This document shows, piece by piece, positions 9,501 through 24,500 of a stretch of DNA of 64,000 nt. The DNA comes from Mycobacterium sp. 3519A (GTDB lineage: Bacteria; Actinomycetota; Actinomycetes; Mycobacteriales; Mycobacteriaceae). The stretch's first letter is position 1. Each line of letters starts with the position of its first letter. Below the pieces are notes generated by a model that was not told the DNA's origin, searched no databases, and saw nothing but the letters and a program-made list of their open reading frames with translations. The position numbers and the translations under genes are program-made. The stretch is taken from assembly GCF_900240945.1 (NCBI RefSeq), contig NZ_OESG01000013.1, positions 2,379,622 to 2,443,621 on the forward strand. Direction: 5' to 3'.

Positions 9501-12500
9501 CGGCAGCCACGGCGAAAACGAGTCGAACACCCCTGGCCGCGGAGAGCCACCCCCTGCGGATCCTCGGCCCGAGGGCAGTCGAACACCCGACACACCGATC
9601 GACCCACTCGACGATTCGGAATCGCAGGACGGTGACTCCCCGGAGTCCGAACGCAGGCCCGATACATCAGCAGTCAACGGAAACGGTCATGCCGCCGCCC
9701 AGGGTGGCAGGACTGCACGGGTATCGGATTCATCCTCGTCTGGCGCCGCACCTGCCGCTGCGAAGCAGACCAACGGTGTTGCAGCACAGAAGGATTCGTC
9801 TGCATCAACACCGCCAACCACCGGTGAGGACCGGTCGGACAGCGATACCGACGGTGCAGCACACGACGGGGATGCTCCGAAGCGGACCCCGGATGAGGTT
9901 GCCTCACCGAGTCATACGCCCGAGGGGACGCGCCAGGTCGACCCCGACACCGTCAACGAACCCACAGGCCACCGCCCATCTGCCGCCGATCCGATCACGG
10001 GGGAGACGCCTCCCGCGCAACACGCGCATGCGCCGGAGGTGGCGGCGCATACCGATCCCAGCCAATCGGCCGTCGACCCGGTCACTGCACCTTCGACCGA
10101 CGCCGCGTCCGTCGTCGATCCGGTGGTGCCCAGTGACACGAGCCCGTCTATTGCGGCCACACCCTCCGCGGTACAGGGAGCACCCGCGGCCGCGGCGCCG
10201 TCGGCAACGTCTCCTGCGCACACATCGTCGTCCGCGGCAGCGCCGCCGACGCACAACCCCACTCAAGCAGCCGCGCCTACACCTAAACAGACTGGGCCAG
10301 AACGCATTCAGGCTACACCGACACCTTCCGCGTCGACGTCGGAGGCGTCGAGTGTGAAGCCGCCTGCCGCCCGCGTCCAAGACACCACCGCCGCCAAGGC
10401 GAAGCCGAGTGCACAACCGTCGGATGGTGAACAGGCTCCGGTTGCGCGGTCCACGACATCCGAACAACCCGGGCCGGTGCCCGACGTCGGGCCGGCGACG
10501 TCGGACACGAATGGGTCCGCGCCGCGTCGCGCCGACTGTGTCGACCGTGTCGCGCAGGCCCTCTCGCGGCGCCATGGGAGGCCCATCCGGCTCGCACCGT
10601 TCTCGACAGCCGAAGGTGCCCCTGCTCGGGTGCTCTACGAAACCTTCCGCTCACGAGCAGAATTCGCGAGCTACCGCAAGATCGCGAGAACCCTGCAAAG
10701 ACTCGGCCCGGGTTCGTCGGCGATCGTGACCTCATCGTGGGCCGGCGGCCCGGGGCGGGGCGGCCATGCCTACCTCGCAATCAACGAAGGCGGTCGCATC
10801 TATCTCGACGACCCCTTCACAGGGGCGCGGACCGGTTGGCCGCCGCACTGGGGGCGCGATGCGGTGTCCCGCGTCGCGGTCGGCTACTTGCACCCCGACG
10901 GCAGTGCGCGTCACGAACTCGGTTCGGCTCCACGAGATCTCGCAGCCGCGATCGCTGTGGGCGATGTCCAGGGCCATCCGGGCGGAGCCGACCACGACGC
11001 CGGCGCACGGTGGCGTGACGTCACGCCGCAGCGTCGTTTGGCCGACGATGCGTTGACACGACGTGGTGTGCGCAGCGCGGGTGAACTCCGCAATCCGCTC
11101 GGGTTGATGGAAGCTGCAGACGAGCGCGCCCGACAGAACACCACTTGGTGGAACGAGCTGTCGGGCGACGAACAACGCGCACTGCTCGACATCTACCCGC
11201 ATGAGATCGGCAACGCAGAAGGCATTCCCGCTTCGGCGCGGCACGAGGCCAACACCCGCGCACTGGATCAACAGCGCAGGGAACTGCAAGACTGGCGCGA
11301 TCGCGGTCACCGACTCACCCGGTTCCAGCGACACGAACTCGCGCGCCTCGAGCGCGTACAGCACGCCCTCGACCGCGCAACGGTGATGGCGGACGAGGCG
11401 GGGGTCGGTCGACCGCAGTTGCTGGCCTTCGACTCTGGTGCGTTCGGCGGTTCGGGGCGTGCCGTGGTGAGCTTTGGCGCCGATCCTTACAAGGCCGACT
11501 TGGTGGCCTGGCACGTGCCCGGTCAAGGCATGACAGTCGATCAGGTCGGGCCCTGCATGGGCGACGCGCTGAACCACTTGCGCTCTATCCGCGCGGAGGA
11601 TTCATCCGTTTCGGCGTCAACCATCGCGTGGATCGGCTACGACACCCCCAGCGGCTGGAATTCCTGGCGCGCTGCAGGGCACACGCTGGCCCGGGAGGGC
11701 GCCAAGATCCTCTACAGCGACGTCCGGTCGTTCAACGCTGCTCGTGACACGTTGGCCGGCGACGGCAGCCACTTCAGCAACAACCACATTTTCGCCCATT
11801 CGTACGGGTCCACGACGGCCAGCTACGCGGGTCAGGATGGGCGGCTGGCGAACGACATTCGCACGATGACACTCGCCGGCTCGCCCGGTGTCGGACCGCT
11901 GCGGCACGCGAGTGACTTCGGCATAGGCGCCGACAACGTCTTCGTCGCATCATCGTCGCGCGACCCGTTCACCGCGTTGGGCGGGCGAAGACCCGGGTCG
12001 TTGGGCCGGATCTTCGGCCTCGGACTGGGCATGGACCCGGCGATGGAGTCCTTTGGCGCGCATCGGGTCACGGCCGAGTTCTCGGGTGCATTAGACCACC
12101 GTGGAACCCGCTTCACTCACAATTCGTACTTCCGGTTCGAGGACAGGGGTACCGATCCGCCGGTGCGCAGCGAGTCGCTGGCCAACTTCGGACGGATCGC
12201 GACCGGCCATGTTGAAGACCGGGTCGATACCGAGGCCCACCGCACTATCGACGAACGACCTCGGCGACACCTCGGCGGGACCCGGGAACGCACAGTCGAA
12301 CCCGCTGCCGAACGGCCCCTTGACCTCGACGGCGACACCGAACGGCACCGTGGCGCCCGTGGCCTCGTCAATCCGCGGTGGCGTGGCGAACAGACCAGCG
12401 AGCACCCCGCCAGTGGTGAACACGCGCTCGATCACGACGGTCATTCCCCGGAGCCGATAGCGCCGCTAGACACCCGCAGCGACGAGGACATCGCCAATGA

Positions 12501-15500
12501 TCTGTTGCGGGACAGAGGAATATCCGCCGACGATCTGGTGAATCCGTACAGGGACAAAGACCCCGCCTTGGCCGATGCGCGGGCACGTCAGAACGCTGCC
12601 TGGTGGGCCGGGCTGACGGAGAACCAGCGTGGGGCGCTGGTTCGCGCGTATCCGCAACAGGTCGGCAGCGCCGAGGGCATCTACACCGAGCACCGCGACG
12701 CGGCGAACCGGGCGACATTCAAGACCTATCGCGATCGGGCCGACGAGATCCAGGAGAAGATCAACCGGGGCGAGCAACCCAGCAAGGAAGAGCTGAAGTT
12801 CCTGCGGCGGGTCAACAAGATCGACACCGCGCTGCGCAACGGTGAAGCCGCGGCTGCGCGGGCGGGAGTCGGCGGTCCGAAACTGCTCTACTTCGATCCG
12901 CTGGAGTTCGGCAGGGACGGACGGGCCATCGTCAGTTTCGGCGAAGACCCTTACAAGGCAGCGAACGTGGCGTGGCTGGTGCCCGGTTTCGGGACCACGA
13001 TCGACAAGCTGGACGTCAACATGCGCAATGCGCTCAACCTCTTGCAGTCCGCGCTGAGGGAGAAACCGAAACTGTCCGCGTCGACGATCGCCTGGATCGG
13101 ATACGACGCGCCCAATGACATGGCCACCCCGCGGGTCGCCCGGTCCAAGTTGGCGCGCGACGGAGGCGAGATTCTCTACAGCGACATTCGGGGATTCAAC
13201 GCTGCTCGCGACACCTGGGCCGGCGATGGCAGCCAGTTCAAGGGCAACCACATATACGGGCATTCTTACGGCTCGACCACCACAAGCCATGCCGGCTACG
13301 GCGGACGACTGGGCGAGCACGTCACCACGATCACGTTGCTGGGATCCCCCGGTGCAGGCGACCTCACACACGCCAGCGACTTCGGACTCGAGCCAGGCAA
13401 GGTGTTTGTCGCGTCGTCGTCGTGGGATCCTGTCACCGCCTTCGGCGGCCGGACAGCCGGCGAGAGAGTTCGGATCCTTCACGATCGCTTCGGCCTTGGC
13501 CTCGGCATGGATCCCGCGATGAAATCGTTTGGTGCAGTGCGTGTTAGAGCGGAGTTCCCGCTCGCCTGGAACCGCAAAGACACCGTCGGCACCCACACCG
13601 CGTACTACCAGTACGTGGATCCGGGCACGCATCCTGGAGTGCGCAACGAGTCGCTCGCCAACTTCGGCCGCATCCTGGCAGGGAAGCACGACGCAGTGCG
13701 CGAAGAGGCCTACCGCACCGTCGACGAGTCCGGGCGCCGCACCGGCACCAACGAACCCGCGGCGGGTCGGCAGTTGCATCTCGAAGGTGGCGTCGGTCCA
13801 GAACACTCGCGGGGCCGTGAGAAGCTCTTCTTGTTCAACCCTCGGTGGCGTGCCGCCGACGCAGGCGAGACCCGCCGCCTGGCCGACCTGCTCAAGACGT
13901 TCAAGTTGTCTGACGGGGATGACGTCCCGGCGGATCTGCCGATTGATCAGATCCAACGGACCATCGACCCCGAACTCGCGCGGATCGCACGGGATTTGTT
14001 GGGCCACCGGGTACCGCCCGTGGCGGCCGACCAACTGGTCAACCCACTTCACCAGCCCGGGGTCGCCGATGCGCGCGCGCGTGCGAACGCCAAGTGGTGG
14101 GGCCAGCTGAACGAGACCCAGCGCCACGCCCTGGTTCACACGTATCCGAACGAGATCGGAAACGCCGAAGGCATCGATGCGGCGGACCGTGACGCCGCCA
14201 ACCGCGAAATGGTCGGCCTCTTCCGCAAGCGCGCCGCCGCGGTGCAAGCGAAAATCACCGAGGGCGAGACGGTGTCCGACCGTGATTTCGCTTTTCTGCT
14301 TCGGATGAACAAGTTCGACACTGCGCTCGAGAACGCGAAAGTGGCGGCCAACCGGGCCGGCTTCGACCGCCCCTTCCTGCTTGCCTTCGACCCACCCGCG
14401 TTCAAAGGTGATGGGCGCGCGGTGTTGAGCTTCGGTGACGACCCGTACACCGCGAAGTCGGTGTCCTGGTACGTGCCCGGCGTGGGTGCACAGATGGACA
14501 GGCTCGACTATTGCGCGCACGCTGCGCTCAACATCCTGCAGTCCGCCCGGCATGAGAACTCGAAGTTGTCGGCAGCGTCGATCGCGTGGATCGGTTATGA
14601 CGCGCCCAATGGGATGAACACCTGGCGTGCGGCAGGAAAATCGCTGGCGCGTCAGGGCGGCAACATCCTCTACAGCGACATCCGGGCGTTCAACGCCGCA
14701 CGCGACACGATGGCCGGCGACGGCAGCCGTTTCAGCGGCAACCACATCTTCGGCCATTCCTACGGGTCGACCACGACCAGTTTCGCCGGAGAAGGTGGCC
14801 GGCTGGCGCGGCACGTGCAAACGATCACGCTGATCGGCTCGCCCGGGGCGGGCCCGATTCGGCACGCAAGCGGTTTCAAGATCGGCGACAACGTCTACGT
14901 CGCGTCTTCGTCAGTGGACCGAATCGCCCGACTGGGCGGTCTGACACGCACCTCCGACGGGCGCATTCTCGGTTTGGGTCTTGGCACCGACCCGGCGATG
15001 AAGTCATTCGGCGCGAAGCGGATCACCGCGGAGTTCCTTCCGGAGATGAACCGGAAAGACACCACCGGGACTCACAACGCGTACTTCGACTTCTTGGAGA
15101 CAGACGGTCCGCGCAGATGGCTGGTCACCCCGCACTCGCCGATCCGAACCGAAGCGCTCGCCAACCTCGGCCGCATCGCGTCGGGGCATACCGAACGACT
15201 TCGCTTCGAAGACCACCGTAGCGTCGATCGGAGCGGACACCGAGTGGAGCCGGCCGAAGGCCGACGGCTGCACCACGACGACGCCAACACGCGTTCTGCA
15301 AACACGGACTCCCCGCCGGGCGATGGCCATCGTCGCTTCAAGCTGTTCCGAAAACCACTCACTGCCAACGACTGTGGGCCGCGGGTCCTCGACGAGCTTC
15401 GGTCGTTGTATCCGCACCGCAGATTCCGGTTGCGCGTCGATGCCTCGCCCAGTGGTGTTCCGGCCCGGCATCTTTTCCTGGCCGCCAGGTCGGGTTCGCG

Positions 15501-18500
15501 ATTCGCCACCTACGACGAGGTCGCTCGGCAGCTGCAAGAGCTCGGCCGCGGCTCGTCTGCGCTGTTGGTGTCGCGTTGGAGCGGTGACGGTCGCGGCGGG
15601 CACGCATATCTCGCAATCAACACCGGCGACGAGATCGTGCTCTACGATCCGCACACCCAGGAGCGCTCCGGCTGGCCTCCCCATTGGGGCCAGGATGCGG
15701 TCGCGCGCACGGCCGTCGGATACCTGAAGCCGAACGGCAGGCCGCTCGACCCGCACGATCTCGATACTCGGAAGCTGGGTGCCGCCGACACCATCGGCCG
15801 AGTCAAGGGCATGCCCACCGACGGCTCGCTGCACGATGCGCTGGCGCAACGTGTCCCGCCGGTGTCGCCTGGCGAGTTGCGAAATCCCGTCGCTTCCCCG
15901 GAAGAAGCATCCGCGCGGGCGCGTGCAAACGCCACCTGGTGGAAGGGATTGTCCGACACCCAGCGGCAGGACCTGATCGACGAATACCCCGACGACATCG
16001 GCAATTCCGAGGGTATTCCCGTCGAATCCCGAGACGAGGCCAACCAGGGCGTGCTGCGACGGCTTCGGGTCGAGGCCGATCTCATTCGAACCAGGATCGA
16101 CGAGTTCGGCCACCCGAGCCGCGCGGACAAGAATTTCCTGGATCGCGTCGACCGGATCGACTTGGCGGTCCGTAAGGCGACCGCGGACGCCGCGGCGGCA
16201 GGATTGCCCCCACCAAGGCTGTTGGCTCTCGACCTCTCTGAGTTCAGCGGTCGGGGGCGCGCGGTCTTGAGCTTCGGCGAGGATCCCTACCACGCCGAGA
16301 AGGTGTCGTGGCACAGAGCCACCGAACACGTCGAGCGACTCGGCAGGGTCGTGCGGCCCGCGCTGCAGCAGTTGCACGCCGACCACCGGCAGACTGGGTC
16401 TGCCGCCGCCGTGGTCTGGGTGGGCGACGAGTCGAAGTCGCCGGGCGCACTGCACAGCGACGTCGCAGCGTTCCACACGGCGCGCCAGGCGCTTTCCCTG
16501 GCCGAGACGGGCGACCAGTTCACCGGCAACCGCGTCTACACCGTTCACCCGGTATCGACCACGGAGACCGCGGCCGACCTCTGGGTGCCGCGCGACGAAG
16601 GCAGTCTGGTCGTCGCACACCGGGGCGCCTCCCACGAGTTCCCCGAGCAGACGCTGGCCGCGTACAAGGAAGCGCTGCGCCAGGGCGCCGACGGCCTCGA
16701 GTGCGACATCCGACTGACCAAGGACGGGCAACTCGTCTGCATCCACGACAAGCGGATCGATCGGACATCGAACGGCACCGGACGCGTCCGCGACATGACA
16801 CTGGCCGAACTGCAGCAGTTCGACTTCGGCAGCCGTCATCCCAGTCACGAACTCGGGGATGCCCAGGGCGACACCGGAATTCTCACGCTCGACGAGTTGC
16901 TGCAGCTCGTCAAGGGGCACGAAAAGCCGGTCACCCTCTTCATCGAAGCCAAGGAGCACGGCGGCAAACTGGAACGCGAGCTGGTTGCGCTGCTGAATCG
17001 ACACGGCCTCGCCAACCCCGCATCACCGGCTCAAGCCCGTGTGGCCGTCATCTCGTTCTACCCCGACGCGATCTGGCGGGTACACCGGGCCGCGCCCGAC
17101 GTTCCGACGGTGCTGTTGGGGTCGACCGCCCGACACCTGGCGCCACACGTCGGAGCCAGCGCCATCGGTCCTTCGATCGCGACGCTGCGCGCCCATCCCG
17201 AAATCGTCGACATCGCGGCGCGACAGGGCCTGACCACATACTGCTGGACGGTCAACGGCGAGAACGATGTCCAGTTCGCGCGCGATCTCGGCGTCGGCTG
17301 GATCGCCACCGATCATCCCGGCCGAACCAGCGGCATCGTGCACGGCGATCCGACCGAGCCTGCGGCCCAGTACCCCGCAGAGCCCCACACCGGGACTTCC
17401 GCCCAGGACGCCGCAGAACATGCGGCTGTCGAGGCGCGCCATGCTCGCGCAGTCGCGGATGCGGCACTGGCGCATCGAATACCGCCGGTACGGCCGGACG
17501 AGCTGCGCAATCCACTCGGGCCCGCAGAAGAGTCCCGGGCCAGAGCGCGAAACAACGCCGCCTGGTGGGATCGACTGGCCGAAGACCAGCGGCAGGCCTT
17601 GATCAAGTCGTATCCTCACGACATCGGCAATGCCGAGGGCATTCCGGCCGCGGCGCGACATGACGCCAATCACCGTGTCGTACAAGAACTTCGCGATCGC
17701 GCCGACCATGTGCAGTCCAAGATCGACGATGGTATTCGGCCGACCCGTGCCGAACGCAAGTTGTTGCGGCAGGTGAATCGTCTCGACCTGGCACTGCGGA
17801 AAGCCACTGCCGATGCTGAACGTGCCGGCGTCGGCGAACCGCAGCTTCTTGCGTTCGATCCCGCCGAGTTCGGCGGTGACGGGCGCGCCGTGCTCAGCTT
17901 CGGTGCGGACCCCTACAAGGCGGACTCGGTGTCCTGGCATGTGCCCGGCGTCGCCACCACCGTGCATTCGCTCTTCGGGTTCTACACCGAGTGCGCGCTC
18001 AATCACCTGCAGGCGACGCTGGCGGAGAATCCGAACGCGTCCGCTTCCTCGATCGCATGGATCGGTTACGACACCCCGAGCGGTCTGGGAATTCTGCGTG
18101 CCGCGGGGCACAAGCTCGCGCGCACCGGCGGCGACCTCTTGCACAGCGACATCACCGCGTTCAATGCCGCCCGCGACGTGATGGCCGGCGATGGCAGCCA
18201 TTTCAGCGGAAATCACATCTTCGGCTATTCGTACGGTTCGACCACGACCGGCTACGCCGGGGAAGGCGGTCGGCTGGCGGGGGAGATCACCACCGTATCG
18301 TTGGTCGGCTCGCCGGGCGCCGGGCCGATCCGGCACGCCGAAGCCTTCGGCATCGGGGCGGATCACGTTTTCGTCGCGTCCTCGTCGAGAGACCTCGTCA
18401 CCGCGCTCGGTGGCCGAACACCGCACTCGTCAGGGCGAATTCTGGGCATCGGACTCGGTGTCGACCCCGCCATGGATCACTTCGGCGCGCAACGCATCGC

Positions 18501-21500
18501 CGCGGAGTTCCCGCCCGCCCGCAATCAACTGTTGACCGGCGGCACCCATCATGCCTATTACCTCAACACCGACACCGGCAGCCGGGTCCGCAGTGAATCG
18601 CTGACCAACCTCGGCCGGATAGCCGCGGGAAACCACGAGCAGATCAGTCACGAAGCCCACCGCAGCGCCGATGGCTGGCGCACCTCCGAGCCCGCCGCGC
18701 ACCGATCCGAGCAGCGGATCTGGAACCCGCGCTGGCGCGACGGCCAGCAGCAAGACGCACGCACTGACCCGGATTTCATTCGGCGACAAGACGAGTACCG
18801 CGCACAAGACCCGGCCAATCGTCACGTCGATACCCGCTATGCCGACCCGCTCGGCGACGTTGTCGACAATCCGACGCAGGACGGCGTCAACCGACTGGCG
18901 CGTGATCTCTCCGGAACGTACGGGCCCTACCGCATCCAACTCGGCGGCGAGGTCGTCAACGGCGAAGTGCTGTTGACCGGACATATCTTCCACGGTGACA
19001 CGGAGATCGGAACCATCCAGCGTTCCTTCTACCGCGCCGCCGACGGCAACCTCGTTGCCGACCACCTGGGCCTGGTCATCAGAGAAGAACTCGACAACGT
19101 GCGCTTGCGCGGCCGAGGGTTCTCCAAAGCACTGTCCGCGGAGTTGGAGCGCTACTACGTGCATTCCGGCGTGGATCGGATCGGTTTGCACACCCACGAC
19201 CTCGGCGGCTTCGCGTGGGCTCGTCGCGGTTTCACCTGGGACCCCAATCCGCGCGCGATGCAACGGACATTCGATGCGATCAAGGGCTCGGTCAACCGGC
19301 TGAGAGACCACGTCGGTCCGGAGGCCCGGGCTGCCCTCGACAACGTTGTGCGGCAGCTGGATCCGACCAACCCGCGACTGCCCGAGCCCATCGACGTCGC
19401 GAACCTCGCTACCCCCGACGAACCGGAATTGGGACGGCGGCTCCTGGACGGTCTGGCTTCGCGCCGGGACGGCACGGGCTTGGATCTGGTCAAGTACATG
19501 CCTCGTGAGACACATGTGCGGCCGCCCAACGGTTTCGGAGCGCGGCTGAAGCGATTGTTCCGATTGGGCGGCGATCCGCGGCCGGATCAGGATTGCGCAC
19601 ATCGGGTGGCCGACGAGTTGTCGACGAGGTACTACGGGCGCGACTTCACGCTCCCGGCGGCGCGTTCGCACATGGGTACCCCCGCGTGGACCTTGTTCGA
19701 AACCGCCCGCGCCCGGGCAGAGTTCGCGCGCTACGACGACGTGCCCGGCAGGCTTCGCGCGTTGGGTGACGGCTCGTCTGCGATTCTGGTGTCACGCTGG
19801 GCCGGTGGGCGCGCCGGCGGCCACGCCTATCTCGCCGTCAACGACGGCGGCGAGATCTATCTGCACGACCCGGACACCGGTGAACGGTCGGCCTGGCCGC
19901 CGCACTGGGGGGAAGACGCGGTCAGCCACACGGCCGCCGGATATCTCAAGCCGGACGGCAGCCCCGAGTACGAACTCAACGCTGACCCGCTGCAACAACA
20001 ACTCGCCGACGCCGATCTCGTCGGTGACGTTCGCGGACACCCGGGTGACTCCGAATTCATGCGGCGCCAAGCGGACTACCGCGCACAGGACCTGACAATC
20101 CGTCACGTGGACACCCGCTACGCCGAACCGCTCGGCGACGTGGTGGATGACAGGGCCGACGGCATGGCAGCCGCCCGCAGGCTAGGCGATGACTTGTCGG
20201 GTGTGTACGGGCCGTACCGAATCCGCTATGACGAGGTCTTCAAATTCGACAACGAAGTCAGACTGTCCGGCGACATCTATCACGGCGACACGAAGATCGG
20301 CAGGAGCGGATGGATCTTCCACCGAGCGCCGGACGGCCACCTCGTGGTCACCAACAGCGGGCTGGTCATCGACGCGAAATTCAAGAGCCTTCGCGGACAA
20401 GGGTTTTCGCGCACGCTCACCTCTGAGCTCGAGCGGTACTTCGTGCAGTCCGGCGTGGATCGCATCGAGTTGCACACCCACGACAAGGGTGGCTACGCGT
20501 GGCCGCGGATGGGCTACACCTGGCATCCGGGTTCCCGCGAGTTGCACGAGTCGATTGACCAGGTGAGGTCATCGGCCATTCGATTGAAGGAGGTGGTCGG
20601 CGCTCCGGCGAGGGCGGTGCTCGACGACATCATGCAGCGGTTGGACCCGAACCATCCGCGACTGCCGGAACCGAGCGAACTGGCGAATCTCACCGCTGCC
20701 GGAGAACCCGAGTTGGGCAGACGACTGATGGAGGGCAGTTCCCGCCTCAACCACGGTCTGAACCTCGTCCGGTACATGCCCCGCGACGTGGCCGACGGCG
20801 CAACCGCTCAATCGCACCGTGGTTTCGGGGCCCGGTTGCGGCGGATGATCGGTATGGGCCGCCACGACCAGTCGGATCAGGATTGTGCGCACCAGGTCGC
20901 CGACGAACTGTCGGCGATCTATCGGGACCACGGCCGTGACTTCCGGGTCGCCACTGCACGCTCGCCGATGGGAACACCCGCATGGGCGTTGTTCGACGCC
21001 ATCAACGCCAGACCCGAATTTGCGACCTACGCCGACGTGACGGCGAAGCTGCGTCCCGGCTGGACGGCGGTTCTGACGTCGCGCTGGGCCGATGGCCGCA
21101 GCGGCGGCCACGCCTATCTCGCCGTCCACGACGGGCACGAGATCTCGCTGTACGACCCGCATACCGGTGAGCGGTCGGGATGGCCGCCGCATTGGGGTCA
21201 GGACGCTGTGGGCCGTACGGCGGTCGCCTACCTCAAGCCCGCCGGCAGCGCAGAGTACCCGCTGAATGACAGTCCGCTGCACCGGCACCCCGCGCCCGCC
21301 GATGCGGTGGGGGATGTGCGTGGGCATCCGTCCGATCCCGACTTCGTGCGGCGCCAGGAGGAATATCGGTCGCAGGATCCGGCCACTCGCCGAGTCGATT
21401 CCCGCTATGCCGACCCACTTGGCCCTGCCGTCGACAGTGCGTCGTCGGCAGGTGCCGGCCGACTGGCCGAAGACCTCTCCGGCGTGTACGGACCGTACCG

Positions 21501-24500
21501 CCTCGAGCTGGAGGGCCTTCGACGTGGGCCGGCGCAGAGCCTGCAAGACGGCGGCCGGCCGCGAGTCGTCATCGAGGGAGCCATCTTCGACGGCAATCGC
21601 GATATCGGCGATGTCGCTTGGTCTATCTACCGCGATGACGACGGCAGCCTCGTCGCCCACCACGAGCTGTACGTCGGCGTGGATGATTTCCGCGGATGGG
21701 AGTTCTCCAAAGCGCTCAACGAGGCGTTGGCGCCCTACTATGTGCGCAACGGCGTCGACCAGATAGTGACCACGACTCTCGGCGAGAGTGCATATGCGGC
21801 AGCCGATCTCGGGCATACCTGGGATCCCGATCCGGAGTCGCTGCAAATCTCGCTCGACCACGTCAAGGAATCTGCTCGGCTGTTGTCGGCCAGCCTCGAC
21901 GACGAGGCCAGGGCCGTGCTCGATCAGATCGTGCAGCGGTTGGAGCCCTGGCACCCGCGGTTGCCGGAGCCCGCTGACCTGGCGCACCTGACCACGTTCG
22001 GCGAACCGGAGCTGGGCCGTCGTCTGTTGGAGGGCACGGGATCGACTCCCGATGGGACCGGCAGCGGACTGAACTACGTCAAGTACCTGTGGAGCGAGCG
22101 ACTGCAGTCCGACCAAAACTGCGCCAGCTGGGTGGCAGAAGCACTCTCGGATAGATACGGCACCCCGGTTTCACTCGATACGCCGCCGGCGGCTGAGGGT
22201 GTCGCAGCCCGGGCGTTGTTCGAAGCGGCCGGATCCCGCGCTGAATTCGCCACGTACGACGAGATCGCGGCACGGTTGCTCCAGATGGACCCCGGCAAGC
22301 CGGGGGAGCCGGGTCCGGCGGCGATCGTGGTGTCGTCCTGGGCGGGTGGCGAATCTCGCGGCGGGCACGCCTATTTGGCGGTCCGCGACGGCGACCGGAT
22401 TTCCCTCCTCGATCCGTTCACCGGTGAACGTTCGGGTTGGCCACCCTTCTGGGGTGAGAGCGCGGTGTCGCGTACGGCCGTCGGCTTTTTCACCTCCGAG
22501 GGCCTGCCAGCGCAGCAGCTCGACGGCAGCGCGCACGAGTTGGCCGCCGCCGACGCTGTCGGCGACGTTCGGGGCCACCCCGACGATCCGGAGTTCCTTC
22601 GCCGGCAGGCGGATTACCGTGCCCAGGATCCCACCAGCCGCACGGTGGACACCCGCTACGCGGAACCGCTCGCCGACATCGTCGACAACGCGCCCGACCT
22701 GGCGAGAGTCCGCCAGCTCGCCGACGATCTCAGCGGCGTGTTCGGGCCTTACCGCGTCGAGCAATTCAGAGCGGAAGTGTCGCTGTCGAACGAGGTGATC
22801 GTCGGCGGCCACATCTTCAGCGGTGACGAGTATGTCGGTTTCATGCAGCGGACCTTCGTCCGCGACGTCGACGGGCACCTGGTCGCCCATCACAACGTGG
22901 TGGAGATCGACCAGGAACGGTTCAAGTTCAAAGGATTCTCCCGGGCCCTTTCGGCTCAGCTCGAGGCGTATTACGAGCGTTCCGGCGTGGATCGCATCGA
23001 ATTGCGCACCGAGCAGGACGGTGGCCATGTCTGGGCGAAGCGCGGGTTCACCTGGAACACCGATCCGGCCAAGCTGCGAGAATCCCTGCAGAGCGTCAAG
23101 GACGCTGCAGACAGGCTGTACAACTGGGTCAGTGATGACGCGAAGGCGCTCCTTCGGCGGACGGTTGCACGACTGGACCCCGCCCATCCCCGCCTGCCAG
23201 AGCCCGCTGAGCTAGCAGCCCTGGCGGTAGCAGACGAACCCGATCTGGGCCGTCAACTGATGTACGGCACACAGTGGCACGGGGTCAAACATCTGCGTGG
23301 TGCTGCCACTGAGTCAACCACGCTGTTGCACAGTGAATCCGATGCCACAGTGGGTCGGAGTGTCGAAGACGGCGCGGAACTTCGCGGCGCCAACTGTGCG
23401 CATCTTGTCGCCCACGAACTGTGGGAAATGTACGAGCTCGAAATCGAACTCGACCCGCCTACCGCTTCCGGTGTGCCGGCCCGCGCGTTGTTCGAAGCCG
23501 CAGGGACCACCGCCCAATTCGCCACCTATGACGAAGTGGCCAATGAGCTGCGACGGCTCGGTCCCGGGTCTTCGGCGATACTGGCGTCGCGGTGGGCCGG
23601 TGGCCGTCAGGGCGGCCACGCGTATCTCGCAGTCAACGTGGGTGGCGACGTCTTCCTCGTCGAATCCCACAGTGGCCGACAACTGGGCTGGCCGCCCTAC
23701 TGGGGTGAAGACGCCGTCGCCCGGACTGCCGTCGGCTATCTGGACCCTGACGGCGTGCCCCCGCCCGGGCACGAGCTGACCCCCGACATTCCGCTGCGAC
23801 TCCAACTGGCCGACGCAGCTGCCATCGGCGACGTCCAGGGTCTGCCGACCGATGGCGTCACCGCGCACGCCGACGCCCCAGGAGGAAGATATCCGTCGCC
23901 GGACGACGTGGAGCTTGCCGAGTTCCGCGACCGGATCGGGCAATTGGATCCATCGACCATGACGACCGAGGCAATCGCCGACGCGCTGTATCAGCCGGTG
24001 CCGATTGATGACGTCACGGGGTTCTACGAGGGCCGGGTCTCCGGATTCAAGACGGGCGAGGTGATCCGGGCGCAGCACCACGTCGCCGACAGTAGGGACA
24101 ACGCGGTCTTCGTATCCGCCGACATCGCGAATCTCCGCGGTCTCAACCAGGCGTCTGCCGACCGGGTCGAAGCCAACGCCCACTTCTCTGCCCTGGCCGG
24201 CATCTTCCATGCCGGACTTGTGGATTCAGGGGCCGACGTGGTGCCGATGCGCGTCGGGGGAGATGAGTTGGCCGCGATCGTCGTCGGTGACATCGACGAA
24301 GAGACCATTGATTCGGCGGTGGAGGCGATCCGGGCTCGGGTCCAGGAATACGCTCGACAGCACAACCTGTCCGACATCCCACACCCGAAGCACCCGGGAC
24401 AACCGGAATACAACGGCGTCGGACTACATATCGGCCACGCCGACGTGCTGCCCGGCCTGGACGTCCGCGACGTCTTCAACCTCGCGGATCTCGGTGTGGA

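Noticed and set aside
9632..10357. 241-codon frame over the linker of the giant gene
   Set aside because: Arg/Pro/His-rich shadow of the low-complexity linker; the giant frame is continuous with real domains on both sides.
12466..18426. Very long antisense frames (up to about 800 codons) opposite the giant gene
   Set aside because: They are mirror frames of GC-rich codons; their products are Arg/Gly/Val-rich without family motifs, while the sense strand shows clear repeated domains.
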